DNA of 64,000 nt from Cladosporium sp. IMV 00045 (Eukaryota; Ascomycota; Dothideomycetes; Cladosporiales; Cladosporiaceae), in assembly GCA_001931905.2 (NCBI GenBank), contig MSJI02000772.1, positions 35,501 to 99,500 on the forward strand. Direction: 5' to 3'. Position 1 is the stretch's first letter, and the number at the start of each line of letters is the position of its first letter. A program made the position numbers and the translations under genes. Shown here one piece after another: positions 20,087 through 31,577 of the stretch. The notes below the pieces were generated by a model. That model was given only the letters and a program-made list of their open reading frames with translations, was not told the DNA's origin and ran no database searches.

Positions 20087-21823
20087 TCAACCGAACAACC
20101 CCCCTCCCACCCCTCCCAACCCTCCCACCACCACCTCCTCCGTCCCCAGGGTGATCCACCTGATCCACCCTTCGTTGTTGATGCCCGCCAGGCGCTGGTA
20201 GGCGAGGTCGTTTGCGTCGACCCAGATCTGTCTCTCGCGCCAGAGGGCTGCGAATGCACCGAAGCAGGCGACGATGCCGATGAGGAGGACAAACCACACC
20301 CACCATGGTGTGACGGGGAGCTGGACTTCTTTCGTAACGGTCTCCTTGACGCGCTTGATCTTTGTGACCTCTTTGATGACGACTTCTGGCTCAACATGTA
20401 CCGGCTCAGTCTGCATGGAGCTATCGGCCATCGTGGGGAGAACAGCGTCGGTCTGAGTAGTACTATCGGCGATTTTCTTGATCGAAGTCTGAGTGGCGCT
20501 TTCAACCATCTTGGGAAGAGCAGCACTGGTCTGAGTGGTCTTGTTGACGAGCTGTGGCATAGTAGCAGCGTCGGTTTGCGTAGATTTGTCGGCGTTCTCA
20601 GCGACATTCTCGAGTGCTCCGTCAAGCTCCTCGTGTAGTGAAGTGTTGGTGTCGGCTTGCTGGCGGCCAATGGGTGCGATGCTCTGCTGGTCGCGAAGGT
20701 ACTCGATCTTCTCGTCGAGGGGAAGGTCCTTGACCATGTCGGTAAATACGTCCTCCAGTGAGCTGTGGACAGTATCGATCTCGTTCTTCAGCCGGTCATT
20801 ATCGCCGGCGACATCTTTCATGACCACCGCATCGAGCTCGAGCTCGTCAATGCGTTCGTGGAGTTGGGTCTGCATGGACTCGTAGTCCTCTTTGGCGGTC
20901 TGTGCCGCATTTTTGCCTTCATGGGCATCTTTGAGCTCACTAAGTAGCTTGGAGCTTTCTTCTTTCAGCTGCGTAATGACCTTGGTCTGGTCTTCGTCGC
21001 GCTTCTTGAGTAGGTCGACTTCCTTCTCCAGCTGAGCTTTGGCATGTTCGTGCTCGATGGCAATGCCTGTGAGATTCTTGTTCTCGCGATCGAAGTCTTT
21101 GTTCTGCTGCTCCCATTCCTTCTTGTCGGACTGCAGCTGGCTGAGTTGCTTGTTCGCCGTGTCCAGGTCGGCGGTCAGCTTGGCCAGGCTGTCGTACAGG
21201 CGGATGTTCTCGGCGCGCGTACTCTCGAGCTGGCGCTGCAGCTTGGTGGCGTCCGAGGCCTCCGCGTCCGCCTCGATCTGCTGGCCGTCTCGAACCGACG
21301 GCGACAGCGGCGTGATATCGCGTTGAGGACGCGACGACGGAGTCCTCATCTCGCCTTGCGTGGCCATCGAGCCAGCGCGCGCAGCACCGCGAGTCGAGGG
21401 CCCGACAGCCCGAAGGATCTCGCGGGCCGGCGGCTGCTGCCCGGCCACGGCGTCGGACACCACTCCGACGTCTTTCTTGCCCTCAGCCTGGGCAGCGTCG
21501 ACCATCCTTGAAAAGGCGGCCTTCCTCTCCTCCACCTCCTCCTCCTCCCAGCACTTCCACCCCCTCCTATCCCTCTTCGTCCCCTGAGCCACGTCCGGCT
21601 CCCACTCCCCCGCCACCTCCTCCTCCGCCACGCCCACCGCGGCCAGCCAGCTCGAGGCCTCCTGCCTCGACTGCTCCCCCTCCTCCCCCTCCACTTCCGC
21701 CTGCTTCTTCTCCTCCTCGGCCTTCATCTTCTTCTGCGCCGAGCGGCGCGCGTTGTTGCGTTTATTTTTTCCGCGGCGGCTGCTGCTGCTGCTGGGGTTG
21801 CTGGGGTTGCCGGGTTGCTGCAT
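20087..21823 (-). CDS. Tail-anchored coiled-coil protein with an LC8-binding motif ladder
   Basis: Intronless, 578 residues from the ATG at 21823. I do not recognise a named family. Residues 1-60 are Ser/Asn/Lys-rich; 60-185 are charged and disordered; about 190-385 is a long coiled coil (KLQRQLESTRAENIRLYDSL onward). Residues 413-473 hold five regularly spaced motifs: KSTQTD (TQT at 415-417), KTTQTS (430), SATQTS (444), STTQTD (456) and SMQTEP (470). [K/S]xTQT[D/E] is the established recognition motif of dynein light chain LC8 (Dyn2), and arrays at 10-15 residue spacing occur in multivalent LC8 partners such as yeast Nup159. A basic/Val-rich stretch follows, then a single membrane segment at about 506-528 (PWWVWFVLLIGIVACFGAFAALW) and a 50-residue tail ending Gly-rich. 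The predicted layout is a cytosolic coiled coil and LC8 ladder on an organelle membrane. It lies alone between two repeat arrays. Confidence 0.85.
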   Translation of the reverse strand: MQQPGNPSNPSSSSSRRGKNKRNNARRSAQKKMKAEEEKKQAEVEGEEGEQSRQEASSWLAAVGVAEEEVAGEWEPDVAQGTKRDRRGWKCWEEEEVEERKAAFSRMVDAAQAEGKKDVGVVSDAVAGQQPPAREILRAVGPSTRGAARAGSMATQGEMRTPSSRPQRDITPLSPSVRDGQQIEADAEASDATKLQRQLESTRAENIRLYDSLAKLTADLDTANKQLSQLQSDKKEWEQQNKDFDRENKNLTGIAIEHEHAKAQLEKEVDLLKKRDEDQTKVITQLKEESSKLLSELKDAHEGKNAAQTAKEDYESMQTQLHERIDELELDAVVMKDVAGDNDRLKNEIDTVHSSLEDVFTDMVKDLPLDEKIEYLRDQQSIAPIGRQQADTNTSLHEELDGALENVAENADKSTQTDAATMPQLVNKTTQTSAALPKMVESATQTSIKKIADSTTQTDAVLPTMADSSMQTEPVHVEPEVVIKEVTKIKRVKETVTKEVQLPVTPWWVWFVLLIGIVACFGAFAALWRERQIWVDANDLAYQRLAGINNEGWIRWITLGTEEVVVGGLGGVGGGLFG

Positions 21824-22250
21824 CGAGGCGAAGATGGTGGTTTTCTGTCGCGGGATGTGCGTGTGTGTGTGTGTCGGCGGGGAGAGAAAGAATTTTCACA
21901 CGAAGGCGGCGGGCGGCTTATTTATTGTCGGGGCGGGGCGGGGCAGTGCGCGCGTGTGTCGTGTTGTGAGGAAGGTGCGCAGTGGCGAAAAGTTGTAAAC
22001 GAGGAAGGAGCGATGGGTGGGTGGCAGCTTGTGAAAGCATGTGAATGCGCCGGCTGGCAGACCTCCTTCACAACTTCTTCAGATCTGAAGTGCTGGAGAT
22101 GATACTAACGTGGTTGATACTACCTTACTGACAAGACAGAGACGATGCGATGGGTCAATCGCAAAGTCACTATCATGAAAGCCGAGTGAGGATCTTTATT
22201 CGTTGCAACAAAGAAAGTTGACGGATTGGGAAGCACCTTGTCTTCCATTG
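21824..22250. other. Upstream region of the LC8-ladder gene
   Basis: About 430 bp. It contains a short GTGTGTGTGTGT run near 21859 and a GGGGCGGGGCGGGG-like G-rich stretch near 21930. These probably lie in the promoter or leader of the minus-strand gene. Confidence 0.45.
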
Positions 22251-22254
22251 TTCC

Positions 22255-23290
22255 GAATCAGCCGAATTTGCTTTTCCGCGCTCTCAATGGTACGGTGATG
22301 CTCTTAGGGCATTAGCGACGAGGATAGCACCTTAAGTGTCCCGGAGATACTTACTTCCCATGGGCTCACTCTCAATGGCGCAAAGCTAGCTTCAGTATGC
22401 TGAAGTGGCTGATACGACCACAGCGACCGCGGAGATACTCGGTGCCCAGGATACCTCTCTCAATGGTGCAATAATGGGTTGAATACGCTGGAGCAGGTGG
22501 TACGAGTACTGCGGTTGCTGAGGTACTTGGCGGTTATGAGCAGTGTCTCGCTGGCGCAATACCGTTCTCAGTACGCTGAAGCAGCTGATATTAGCACGGT
22601 GATCGCTGAGATACTTGATTATCAGAACCACTCTCTCGGCAGTGGTGAAGTGTTTTGAGTATACTGAAGCGGCTGATACGACCACCGCGATCTCGGAGAT
22701 GCTCAATGCTCGTCAGCAGACTCTCAATGGCACGGGACTTTACTAGGTCTCATGAGATTGTTGATACGAGCATGGTGATCTCGGAGATACTTGACATCTA
22801 GTACTCTGTTCTTAGTGGAAAGATGGTTCGCTTAGTATGCTGTGACCGATGATACGTGCACGTGGGTCGTGGGAAGACTCGATCTCGATAGCCAGGTTCC
22901 CAAGGGCAATCGATTTTCTGAGAGCGCTGGGCCCGATGATACGAGCACGGTGATGGCAGAGATACTCGCTCGTTGCGCCTATGATCTCCACCATGGAGCC
23001 TTGCTGATATCATGCGAAAGCTGATGGTACCAGCATGGGGCTTACGGAGAATCTGGATCTTTGTCGGAGTGTCTCGATGGCAGGAGTCAAGCTTAGGATT
23101 TTGGGAAGCGTCGATATTTGCATATGGCTTGCAGAAAGGCACTCACGTAGGTCAATGGGTTTCGTTTGAAAACAGTAACACTCATTGACGGAAGCCGATG
23201 ATGTCGGCTGACAGGTCGTGGAGAGACATCGTTCGAAGACGAGAGATCTCAATGGCAGGGTAGCAGATTGCTATATCAATCATGATGGTA
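22255..23290. repeat. Degenerate tandem array with about 88-bp period
   Basis: GGAGATACTYGR-type cores recur at about 22345, 22433, 22520, 22608, 22697, 22784 and, after a double step, about 22960. Spacings are 87-89 bp. Each unit also has CTCTCAATGGYGCAA about 28 bp after the core and GCTGATACGANCAC about 15 bp before the next. Similarity between units is about 70-85%, and the array fades after about 23000. Since 88 is not a multiple of three, it cannot be a simple protein repeat. No transposon ends were found. Confidence 0.85.
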
Positions 23291-23299
23291 CGAGCGGTG

Positions 23300-25912
23300 G
23301 ACAGCACGGTGAAGCATTGTTCTATTATTGACAGTCTCAATGAAATCACATCAATCTACGTGACCTGAAGGCGACCTCACTAGCACCCCGGTTGCGGAGA
23401 AAGATCTGTAAATCATGGCCAATATCATGGCAGCGTCACGAGGACAACGGAACGGAGGCGAGGCACTAGAGGACAGATCCAGTAGAAGTGTAAGTATGAA
23501 CATCTATCTCATTGATAGGGTGATGCACTGTGACCAAGCGGAAGCGCTGGGACAATTAGGGGAATCTAAATATCATTATCTCCCCTTTCCAATGCTCTCA
23601 GGAACGAAAGAATTATCGGGCATACGCTTTACGTGCCTCGGCGAAATGGGCATATAGTACTGTGATCGAAACCCAGCTATTGGATAGTAACAGACTGTTT
23701 AGGAGAATCACTGTAGTTTTCAATTGATCCGCTGATGTGCAAGACACTCAAGTTCTAGAATATCTTCATGCATGCCGCAGTTGACTAGGAAGAGAGGGCA
23801 AGCTCAGAAGATCTGGATCATAGGAGCATTCCGAATTTCCATCAAAAGAAAGGAGTTGAGAAAATCGGATCATGTATCATGAATAGATCTATGAGACTAT
23901 TTTTGGCACGCAACTACCCAGGTCGATCTTTCAAATGTGCTTATGACCTACTGAGGTCTGCGTCGGTATGTGAAGTCGGCACACGGAGGTGGCCGCCACG
24001 CTCGAGGCCGCTGCATCATATACAAGTGTCTGTTGCCTTATCAGTATGTTACCCCTACAGAAGGCAGATCGTTTTGCTTTGAGCAGGCAATTGATCATGA
24101 AGTGGTTCAAGCTGAGCTGACGACAGAGTCTGGATGTTCCAATGTGCGCCTGCCTGCTGATGGTGAAGCACCCAAAAGTCCAAAGGATTCCCGGCACTTG
24201 ATATGTGACCAGATGTCCACAGCTACTAACATGTAGCATTTATCGATATATATTCGAAACAAATCGACCATGCAGCGCATTGATTGTCTGGTCTGGAGCG
24301 ATTTCGTGATTCGGGTTGATGAAGTGACGTCCAGCGACGCTCTCCGCTTGATGAGCCGGCCACGAAGTTTAGCGTAGACAGCTGCACGAGGCTTACCCTT
24401 GCTCCGAATGCCAGAAAACAGCACCAATAATTCTGGCCCTCTGACCATTGCGTAGAACTGACATGGAGGCACATTGCGATCGTCAGCGCACGCGAACCGC
24501 ACGTGTGTGCCGTTTGAGCCGGTATCTATCAAAAAAGTAGTGAACCACGAAAGCTGGCGGCTGAGTTTCTAAAGCCAGCAGTGAAAAGATGAAACGCGGT
24601 GCAGGGCAGTTGATGAAACGAGGGTCTTGTGTGATATTGCGTTTGGTAGCTTCGATCAAACATTGGCTCATCCAGGGCAAGTTGTCGACAGGGCACGCCT
24701 GCTCGGGCGAGGGCCAGCAAAGTTACGCGACCAGCTAGCCTCATCCTTCACGGGAAGAGCATGCGTGAAATGCCACTCTGCCACTTTTGGTTGTCAGCCA
24801 GCTGGCCTATGCCACAGTCAGACTCGTGGATGGCCTTCTATTGTCTGTACATCGAGGCGGGAATGGCTCGGATGAGTGTCGTGTACAGTATCGGCAGGCT
24901 GCAGGGTTGGCTCAGTAGTGGCGAGATGGGCTCGCCGGTGGGTTTCGCAATGGGGCATTTGCCGAATAGTGTCGGCGCATGCAGAGAATTGTTCGTCGAA
25001 GCCTCGGGCTCGCAGAGACTAGGAGGGAGGGCTGGATAGCAGTGCCGTTGGAGCGGGTCGGGAACAAGTGGGCAGACATACATTTGTGCCGTGCTTGAGT
25101 CGCCTTTGGGCTCGCTGCCGTTTGATCGATTGATTGGTGATGGCTCCTCACGGGAGAAAGTATGTCACCGAGCGCTGGACATAATTTGGTGACATGATTC
25201 TCTCCCAACCCACGGGTGTTTTAGTGTTGTCAGTTGCTGCATCTGGTGGGATTTGATACTGTGCACGTATGTGTGTTCTGCCTGTCGTGTGTATGGTTCC
25301 AGGTATATCCAGAGTCGAAAAATCGTGGTGTAGGCCATCGTTGGCCCGTGACTCGATTCCTCGTCTATCTGCCTCTCTGTCTTCGCCGTTTCTCGATCGT
25401 CCCAGTCCCTCGCTCGCCTGTCAGCACTTGGTGCGGATCGCTCCAACGCCTTGCTCCCCACATCCACCGCACGGCTGCCCGAACTACTGTACCACGCCTT
25501 TTGCTGCTCCCCTCGGCCGTCTGCTCTGCTGCATATCTCGTTCCCACCCTTGCAAGTCGCTTAGACTTTCGACGCCGTTGCGTGCCTGAGCGCTTTGGAG
25601 GCTACCATCCGGACGGAGGACAACGTGCGCCGGGAGTTTGTTTGCTTGCTTTCTTGCTTGCGTCGCTTCGTTTGGGTCCAGGTGTTGACAAAACTTAACC
25701 AGGAGAGGCAATCTGTTAAGGCACTGCGTGCCGCAAGAGGCGGAGGACCGTTGGATCTGGAGGAATGCGACATGCGCCGTCCGTCTACACAACTTTGTTA
25801 CTACCGCCCCGAGCCATTGGGCTATTAGCCTGGGCGGCTAAAGAGCAACACCGAGCGACAAGCGTCGCAGAGCGAGCGCACATCTAAACACTTCCTGGAG
25901 GATCGCTGAAAC
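23300..25912. other. Long intergenic region upstream of the RasGAP gene
   Basis: 2.6 kb without a supported gene. Open frames here start with TTG or lack any signature. The final 600 bp is C/T-rich in places and probably includes the RasGAP promoter and leader. Confidence 0.45.
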
Positions 25913-28900
25913 ATGGCGAGCGGGCGCGAGAGGCAGCATTGGACGGAGCCGCGACGGAGGAAAGAGCCGAGTTTGTATGATGAGTGGTTGGCTGAGGAAA
26001 AGGCCAACAAACTGGCGTACGCACAGGCACAGGCACAACTTCAGGCCGGTAGTGACACAGCGTCGCCCGCGCAGAGTGCCACAACCATCAGGGCCGTCAC
26101 ACCCGACGACGCTGACCAGGACGGCACCGGACGTGGCACCACGAGCTTCGAACACGCCCTCGTCCCCGTCGGCACAATGGCATCAACCGCCACCGGTAGT
26201 GGCCGAACAGGACATACGACGAGTCCGACTGACAGCCTCAGCACGCGCTTAAGAAGAGACCGCGAATGGGACCCGAGCAACAGGAGCCCGAACAGCCGCG
26301 CCAACGCTGCGAACGCGCGAGGAATGCTGGGTCGCAGCAGCACCCAGGGCAATGGAGACCACATACACACCATCCAGAGCGGCCGCGAGGCTTACAACAG
26401 CAACCGGCCACGCACACGCACCCTCGATGAACGCCGTACAAGGGACCGTTCGCCGACTTCGTTGAGGCACCGACACCGCATAGCGAGCGTCAACACCACT
26501 GGAACGCCCCTTCACGGTGGCGGCGCCGACTATCTGGCATCGGTCCCTGCGGCAACATCTCCACCCTCTGCGCCCTCAATATCATCTCTTGGCTCTCCCG
26601 TGCAAATCCCGGTCGAAGTAAGCAACAGACGCAGCGTATCACCTATATCGACTCACACCGCAGAGTCGGTATCTTCATTGCCATCAGCCAACGCACGCCG
26701 AATATTACATTTAATGAAAACGCTAGATGGGAGGATGAGCGGAAATCTTCTCTTCCGCCGTGGACCAGACTCGCCATGGTCACAGGCTTATTGCTTCATC
26801 AGGGAAGATAGCGGAAGCCTCCTTTTCGAGCCAAGAGGCAGCGAGGGCAGCCACAAATCTCTCATTTCCGACCTGAGAGGCTGCAAAATCGAATTAGAAG
26901 AGGACAACGACGCACCGTACATCAACGTAAACTCAGCACGTTCATCAACGGAGATACACCTGAAATTGTTCAACCAGTCTGACTTGGACTCGTGGTTTGC
27001 AGCACTGCTTTGCTGGCAGCCAATCCCACCCAGTGGTAACAGGAACAGCAGACCTCACGCAAGAACAGGTCCCACCTTATCTGACGCAGAATCTGGACCC
27101 CAGTTGCCACCACGCCCATCAGTCTCCCGATCCACCTCTGTGCAAGACCAGGATGGAAGAGAGCGTGCAGACAGCAATCGGAGTAACAGAAGAAGGTCCG
27201 TTGCAACGAGCACAATGAGGGAAGCACCGGTCATCAAGATTGGCAACATGATCTTCTGGGACACGAACGTCACGTACAACAACACACCAGCTTCATCGCT
27301 CGGCCAAGCTGCAATTGGTCGGCCTCAGGTCTATCAAGTACAAAGCATTGGAGGAAGGCGATGGAGGAGGATCAGTGGCCAGCTCAGAGAGAACGGCGAG
27401 CTGAAGCTGCATTCCGATTCCGACAACACCTTGATATCTGTTGTTCAGCTCAGCCAACTCAGCAGATGCGCCATTCAACGTCTGGATTCGACAGTCTTGG
27501 GCAACGAGTATTGCATTGCAATATACCCGCAATACACGAGCAACCAAAGCGGAAACAGTGCGCTATTGCGACCGATATTTCTAAGTCTCGAGAGTAGGGT
27601 GCTTTTCGAGGTTTGGTTTGTGCTACTCAGAGCCTTCACTATACCTGCATTGTACGGCCCACGCCCCGATAGCGCTGAGGCGGAGGAGCATGAACTGGTC
27701 GCGACTTCCACAGCAGACATGTTCCGAATGGAACGGTCATTGCACGTTCGCGTCGTCGAAGCCAAGATGTACCCACCTACTGGCAACACCACGCCAGATG
27801 CTGCTTTCAGCGGTGGACACGGCAAAGCGCCGCAAATTCGTCCCGAGCAATACGGATACCATGTGGAAGTGCTACTGGACAACGAAACGAGAGGCAAAAC
27901 AGCGGCGAAATTTGAGGGTCTAAACCCTCTCTGGGGTGAGACGTTCGAATTCACCGATTTACCGCCGGTACTCAATAGCGCAAGTGTGGTGATAAAACGA
28001 AGACCCCCGGAATCTGCGCGGGCACAAGAGTCGCAACAGAGCAAGCTTGTCAATGAAGCCTACGGATTCACTGGCAACATGAATGCCGAAGGAGGTTACA
28101 GCGGCATCACCTTTGATGTGACGTGCGGAAAGGTTGAGATATATCTCGAAGAGCTCGCGGCGGCCAACGAGATCGAGAAATGGTGGCCAGTTGTCAACAT
28201 GTACAACCAACGCGTGGGCGAGATTCTCATCAAGGCCAGAGCGGAAGAAGGCGTTATCTTGATGTCAAAGGACTATCAATCGCTCAACGACCTCCTACAC
28301 CGCTTCTCGAACGGCCTTACCCTGCAGATTGCGCAGATCATTCCCGGAGAGCTCAAACGTCTCAGCGACTGTCTTCTCAACATCTTCCAAGTGTCTGGTC
28401 GGGCTAGCGACTGGATCATGGCATTGGTAGAGGACGAGATCGACAGTGTACACAAGGAGACACCTATCAACCGCCTACGGTATAGTCGACGAATGGGGTC
28501 GAACGACAGCGGCGATAGCCTGGGCACAACTGCCGTTCACCAAGACCGCGAGCTTATAGTCCGTGATCTCAACAAGAATGCCACGCTCGAAGCCAATCTG
28601 CTCTTCAGAGGTAATACATTGCTCACAAAGAGCTTGGACAGCCACATGCGTCGCATTGGCAAGGAATACCTCGAAGAGGCGCTCGGCGCTAAAGTGCGGG
28701 AGATCAACGAGAAAGACCCCGATTGCGAGGTGGACCCCAACCGTGTCGCTATCCCTGGTGACATCGATCGCAATTGGCGGCGTCTGCTAGGTCACACACA
28801 GGAGGTGTGGAAGTCCATTGTTGCTGCGAAAGCGAAATGCCCAATCGAGCTCAGGCGCATATTCAGACATGTGCGCGCTTGTGCTGAAGATCGCTATGGC

Positions 28901-30238
28901 GACTTCCTGCGCAGCGTAAGCTTTAGCAGTGTGTCAGGATTCCTGTTCCTGCGCTTTTTCTGCCCGGCGGTGCTAAATCCGAAGCTCTTCGGTCTCATGA
29001 AAGGTATGCTGAACTGTTCCCTTCTGTTCACAAAACACCCATGCTAACACCATTCTGCAGATGATATGAAACCGAAAGCACGCCGGACATGTACCCTCAT
29101 TGCCAAGTCTCTGCAAACGCTTGCGAACATGGCATCCTTCGGAACGAAAGAGCACTGGATGGAACCAATGAATCAATTCCTGACACAAAACCGAGAAAGC
29201 TTCAAAGGCTTCGTCGATGATGTCTGCTATGTGCCGACACCCCTCCTCTCTTCGTCTTTCTCGCATTCAGACAACTCGTCTCCAACAAGTATTGGAGGCG
29301 TTGCAAGCGCCGAGACACACTTCAGCTATACCACGCCGATGACGATCATGCACCGCCTGCCACCAACGAGCCGCGAAGGATTCCCCAGTCTACCGTATCT
29401 GATTGATCAGGCTCGCTGCTTTGCCGAGCTCATCCAGCTTTGGCTTGAGACCACGTCGCAGGCTACTGAGCATCCCGAACCGGGCACCGGAAAGCCTCCG
29501 CAGATGACTCTCCTCCAAGCCATCCATAGCGCTGATGGCGACCTCAAAACATTCCACGATGTCTGCAGCACCCTGCACGCTCGCACGCAGGAATGTCTAA
29601 GTCGCGCTGAACGAGCGGAGCGACCTAACAGCGCTCTCAGCTTCCGCTGGGACGAGCTGATTGACCAGCTTGAAAGACCTCCTTCCAATGACGGCAAGCG
29701 GAGTTCTTACGACAAGGTGGCAGACCGCGTCGCCGCCGACCCGACCATTGCGCCACCACCTCACCTCGAAGCCCTCTCGGCTTCACTTCACAATCCCGCT
29801 GCCGACTTGACAGAAGGAACCGACGAAGACGAAGCATCTTCGCGCGCTTACGAGTCAACACCAACACATTCTGGCTCCAATTCTACTGCCGCATTTGACA
29901 TGCCTCCGCCTCCTCTCAGACCAAAGAACCCTCGCCGCCCATTGATGCTTCAGCGACCTACCCGACAAGCTCGCTCATCTATCGACTCTCCTGGCGCCTC
30001 TGCTAGTCCAAGCACAAGCAATGTCTCGAGCGCCGTCAGCAGCGATACCGAGCACACAACAGCATTGCCTTCTTACCAGCGAGAGATACGGCGCGGACAG
30101 GCTGAACACGTGGTGCAACAGCAACAGCAGGAAGCTGCACCAAGCGAGCGCAAAGTCAAAAGAGAGAGAAGAGCGAAGACGCTCATGCCAGCTCTCAGGA
30201 AGAAGAAAGACCGAGACAGCCAGAAGGCCAATGAGTAG
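25913..30238 (+). CDS. RasGAP protein with PH-like and C2 domains (Bud2-like)
   Basis: Exons 25913-29003 and 29061-30238, joined over a 57-bp intron with a GTATGC donor, perfect TGCTAACA branch and CTGCAG acceptor; 1422 residues. Residues 1-260 are disordered. A PH-like domain begins near 266 (MSGNLLFRRGPDSPWSQAYC). A C2 domain lies at about 608-750 (SLHVRVVEAK, then VLLDNETRGKTAAKFEGLNP followed by LWGETFEF). The RasGAP domain follows: LLFRGNTLLTKSLDSHMRRI with the arginine finger at R899, and the FLFLRFFCPAVLNPKLFGLM signature from residue 1010, continued across the intron by DDMKPKARRTCTLIAKSLQ. It should speed GTP hydrolysis on a Ras/Rap-type GTPase at membranes. C2 plus RasGAP matches the Bud2 class (GAP for Rsr1/Bud1, cell polarity), but which Ras is the target is inferred. 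The last 300 residues are disordered and basic at the end. Confidence 0.9.
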
Positions 30239-31010
30239 ACCTATGACGAGGATCTTAGACCTTGGAGGCTTGATATAGATCAAAGAGCCAAGGCCCTGGT
30301 TGGCACGACTGTCATGCTTCACGCGTTATTTTCATTGTTGCTTGGTCTATGGCATAACACGAATCACATTTCGCCACGCGGTGAGACAAGAGGCCCCGCC
30401 AAAAGAGGAGGAGCGGCTTCATCGTTTCGGGCCCTGTCGCACCTCAGGGCACCAACATCACATCTAGCGGGCGTTCTTACCATGGCGCTCTTTTCCTTGC
30501 TTTCCTTCGTCTACTTCATTAGCATATACCTGGAATTGATGGATGGAACGGATTGACGAGCATGATTGTGTGGATGGATAGAGTGCTTTCCTACGGAGAT
30601 GCACATGGGAAGGGGAGAGAGGGGGGTTGGAAATGGAATCGCGGGCATGAGGTCGAAAAGGGATCAGAGTCCATAGTCACATCATACTACTTTTTTTTTA
30701 TGTCATGTCAGCTTGTATCAGGTTGCCACTTGAGAAAGCATCCAGTGCGCTACTCGGCTTCGATGCCGCAATGCTATTGATACTCGAGGTACGTGAGCAG
30801 AATCCCGAATGCAACAACGTACACATGTGGCGAGATAATTACGCATGGTATACCAAGATGGGACTGATGTCGTCGAGACGAACGATACCTAAATCGCTGC
30901 CTCCAACCCTTCCTGCAAGCACGATCAAGCATAGCGTACAAAGCTCAACGCTACACCGTTAAGAAACCAATCCCCTTTCCTTCTTCACACAACATGCGAA
31001 TAGCAGACTG
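30239..31010. other. Intergenic, RasGAP 3' flank
   Basis: About 770 bp between the RasGAP stop and the tRNA-like gene. No gene found. Confidence 0.45.
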
Positions 31011-31012
31011 TC

Positions 31013-31017
31013 AAAAA
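31013..31017 (-). terminator. Pol III terminator of the tRNA-like gene
   Basis: A run of five T on the minus strand, 7 bases past the 3' end of the tRNA-like sequence. This is the normal Pol III stop signal and supports transcription of the locus. Confidence 0.7.
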
Positions 31018-31023
31018 TCACAA

Positions 31024-31162
31024 TGCCCAAGGCAGGATTTGAACCTGCGATCTTTGCCATTAGGCAGCCTTGCCGTCGGGCCTCCCTCACAAGAGAGTGC
31101 CATGGCTCCCGACGACTGGCGCACATTTTGTGGCAACGTCCCTACCACTAGACCACTCAGGC
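31024..31162 (-). tRNA. tRNA-like gene with a 66-base internal insert, anticodon unresolved
   Basis: On the minus strand the ends pair as a 7-bp acceptor stem (GCCTGAG with CTTGGGC, including two G-U pairs) with discriminator A. The D arm is GTCT/GGAC around AGTGGTAG, and the T arm is GCAGG-TTCAAAT-CCTGC. The A box (TGGTCTAGTGG) and B box (GGTTCAAATCC) fit the consensus perfectly. TTGCC and GGCAA can form the anticodon stem next to an AGATC variable loop, leaving 73 nt of tRNA body and 66 nt of insert. The insert has its own hairpin (GTCGTCGGG against CCCGACGGC). For every splice point I tried in the loop, position 33 is C rather than the near-universal U, so I cannot name the anticodon. A second GGCAA allows a type II reading with a TGCC-TAAT-GGCA variable arm. 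It is either an unusual intron-containing tRNA or a tRNA-derived sequence. Confidence 0.68.
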
Positions 31163-31577
31163 AGATTGTGGTTTGGTTGACGGGTGGCGACGGTGTAGAG
31201 TTGATTAAGGGTGGAGGGGAAGGGCGGGGGAAAGTGAACGGGTGGGTGGAGGGGAGGTAAGTGAATGTGATTCACATGTTGGCGGGGATGTGAATGGAGG
31301 GTCTGGCGGGAGGGCTCGGGGGAGTAGAGGGCGATGGCGACGAACGTTATCATATCTTCATATTCTCATTATGAGAGGGCAGTTTAGAAAAAGGGAAGCA
31401 AGCGGATTCGGTACTTGAATCCATCACACTTGACTATAAGACAATCTTGTCAACTTTGTGGTTGTCATTACCCGGAATTTGGCACTGTCTCACTTGGAGT
31501 ATTCTTACACTGCCTTTGGAACGATGACTGCAATGGTACTGTTTACCCAAGCCTGGTCGCGATCTTGTGCGCATCCT

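Noticed and set aside
18540..23290. Regular repeats considered as a CRISPR-like array
   Set aside because: Whole 88-118 bp units repeat with divergence and no unique spacers, and this is eukaryotic DNA; they are tandem satellites.
24107..24532. 141-codon minus-strand frame in the region upstream of the RasGAP gene
   Set aside because: It starts at TTG and has no recognisable motif or splice partner.
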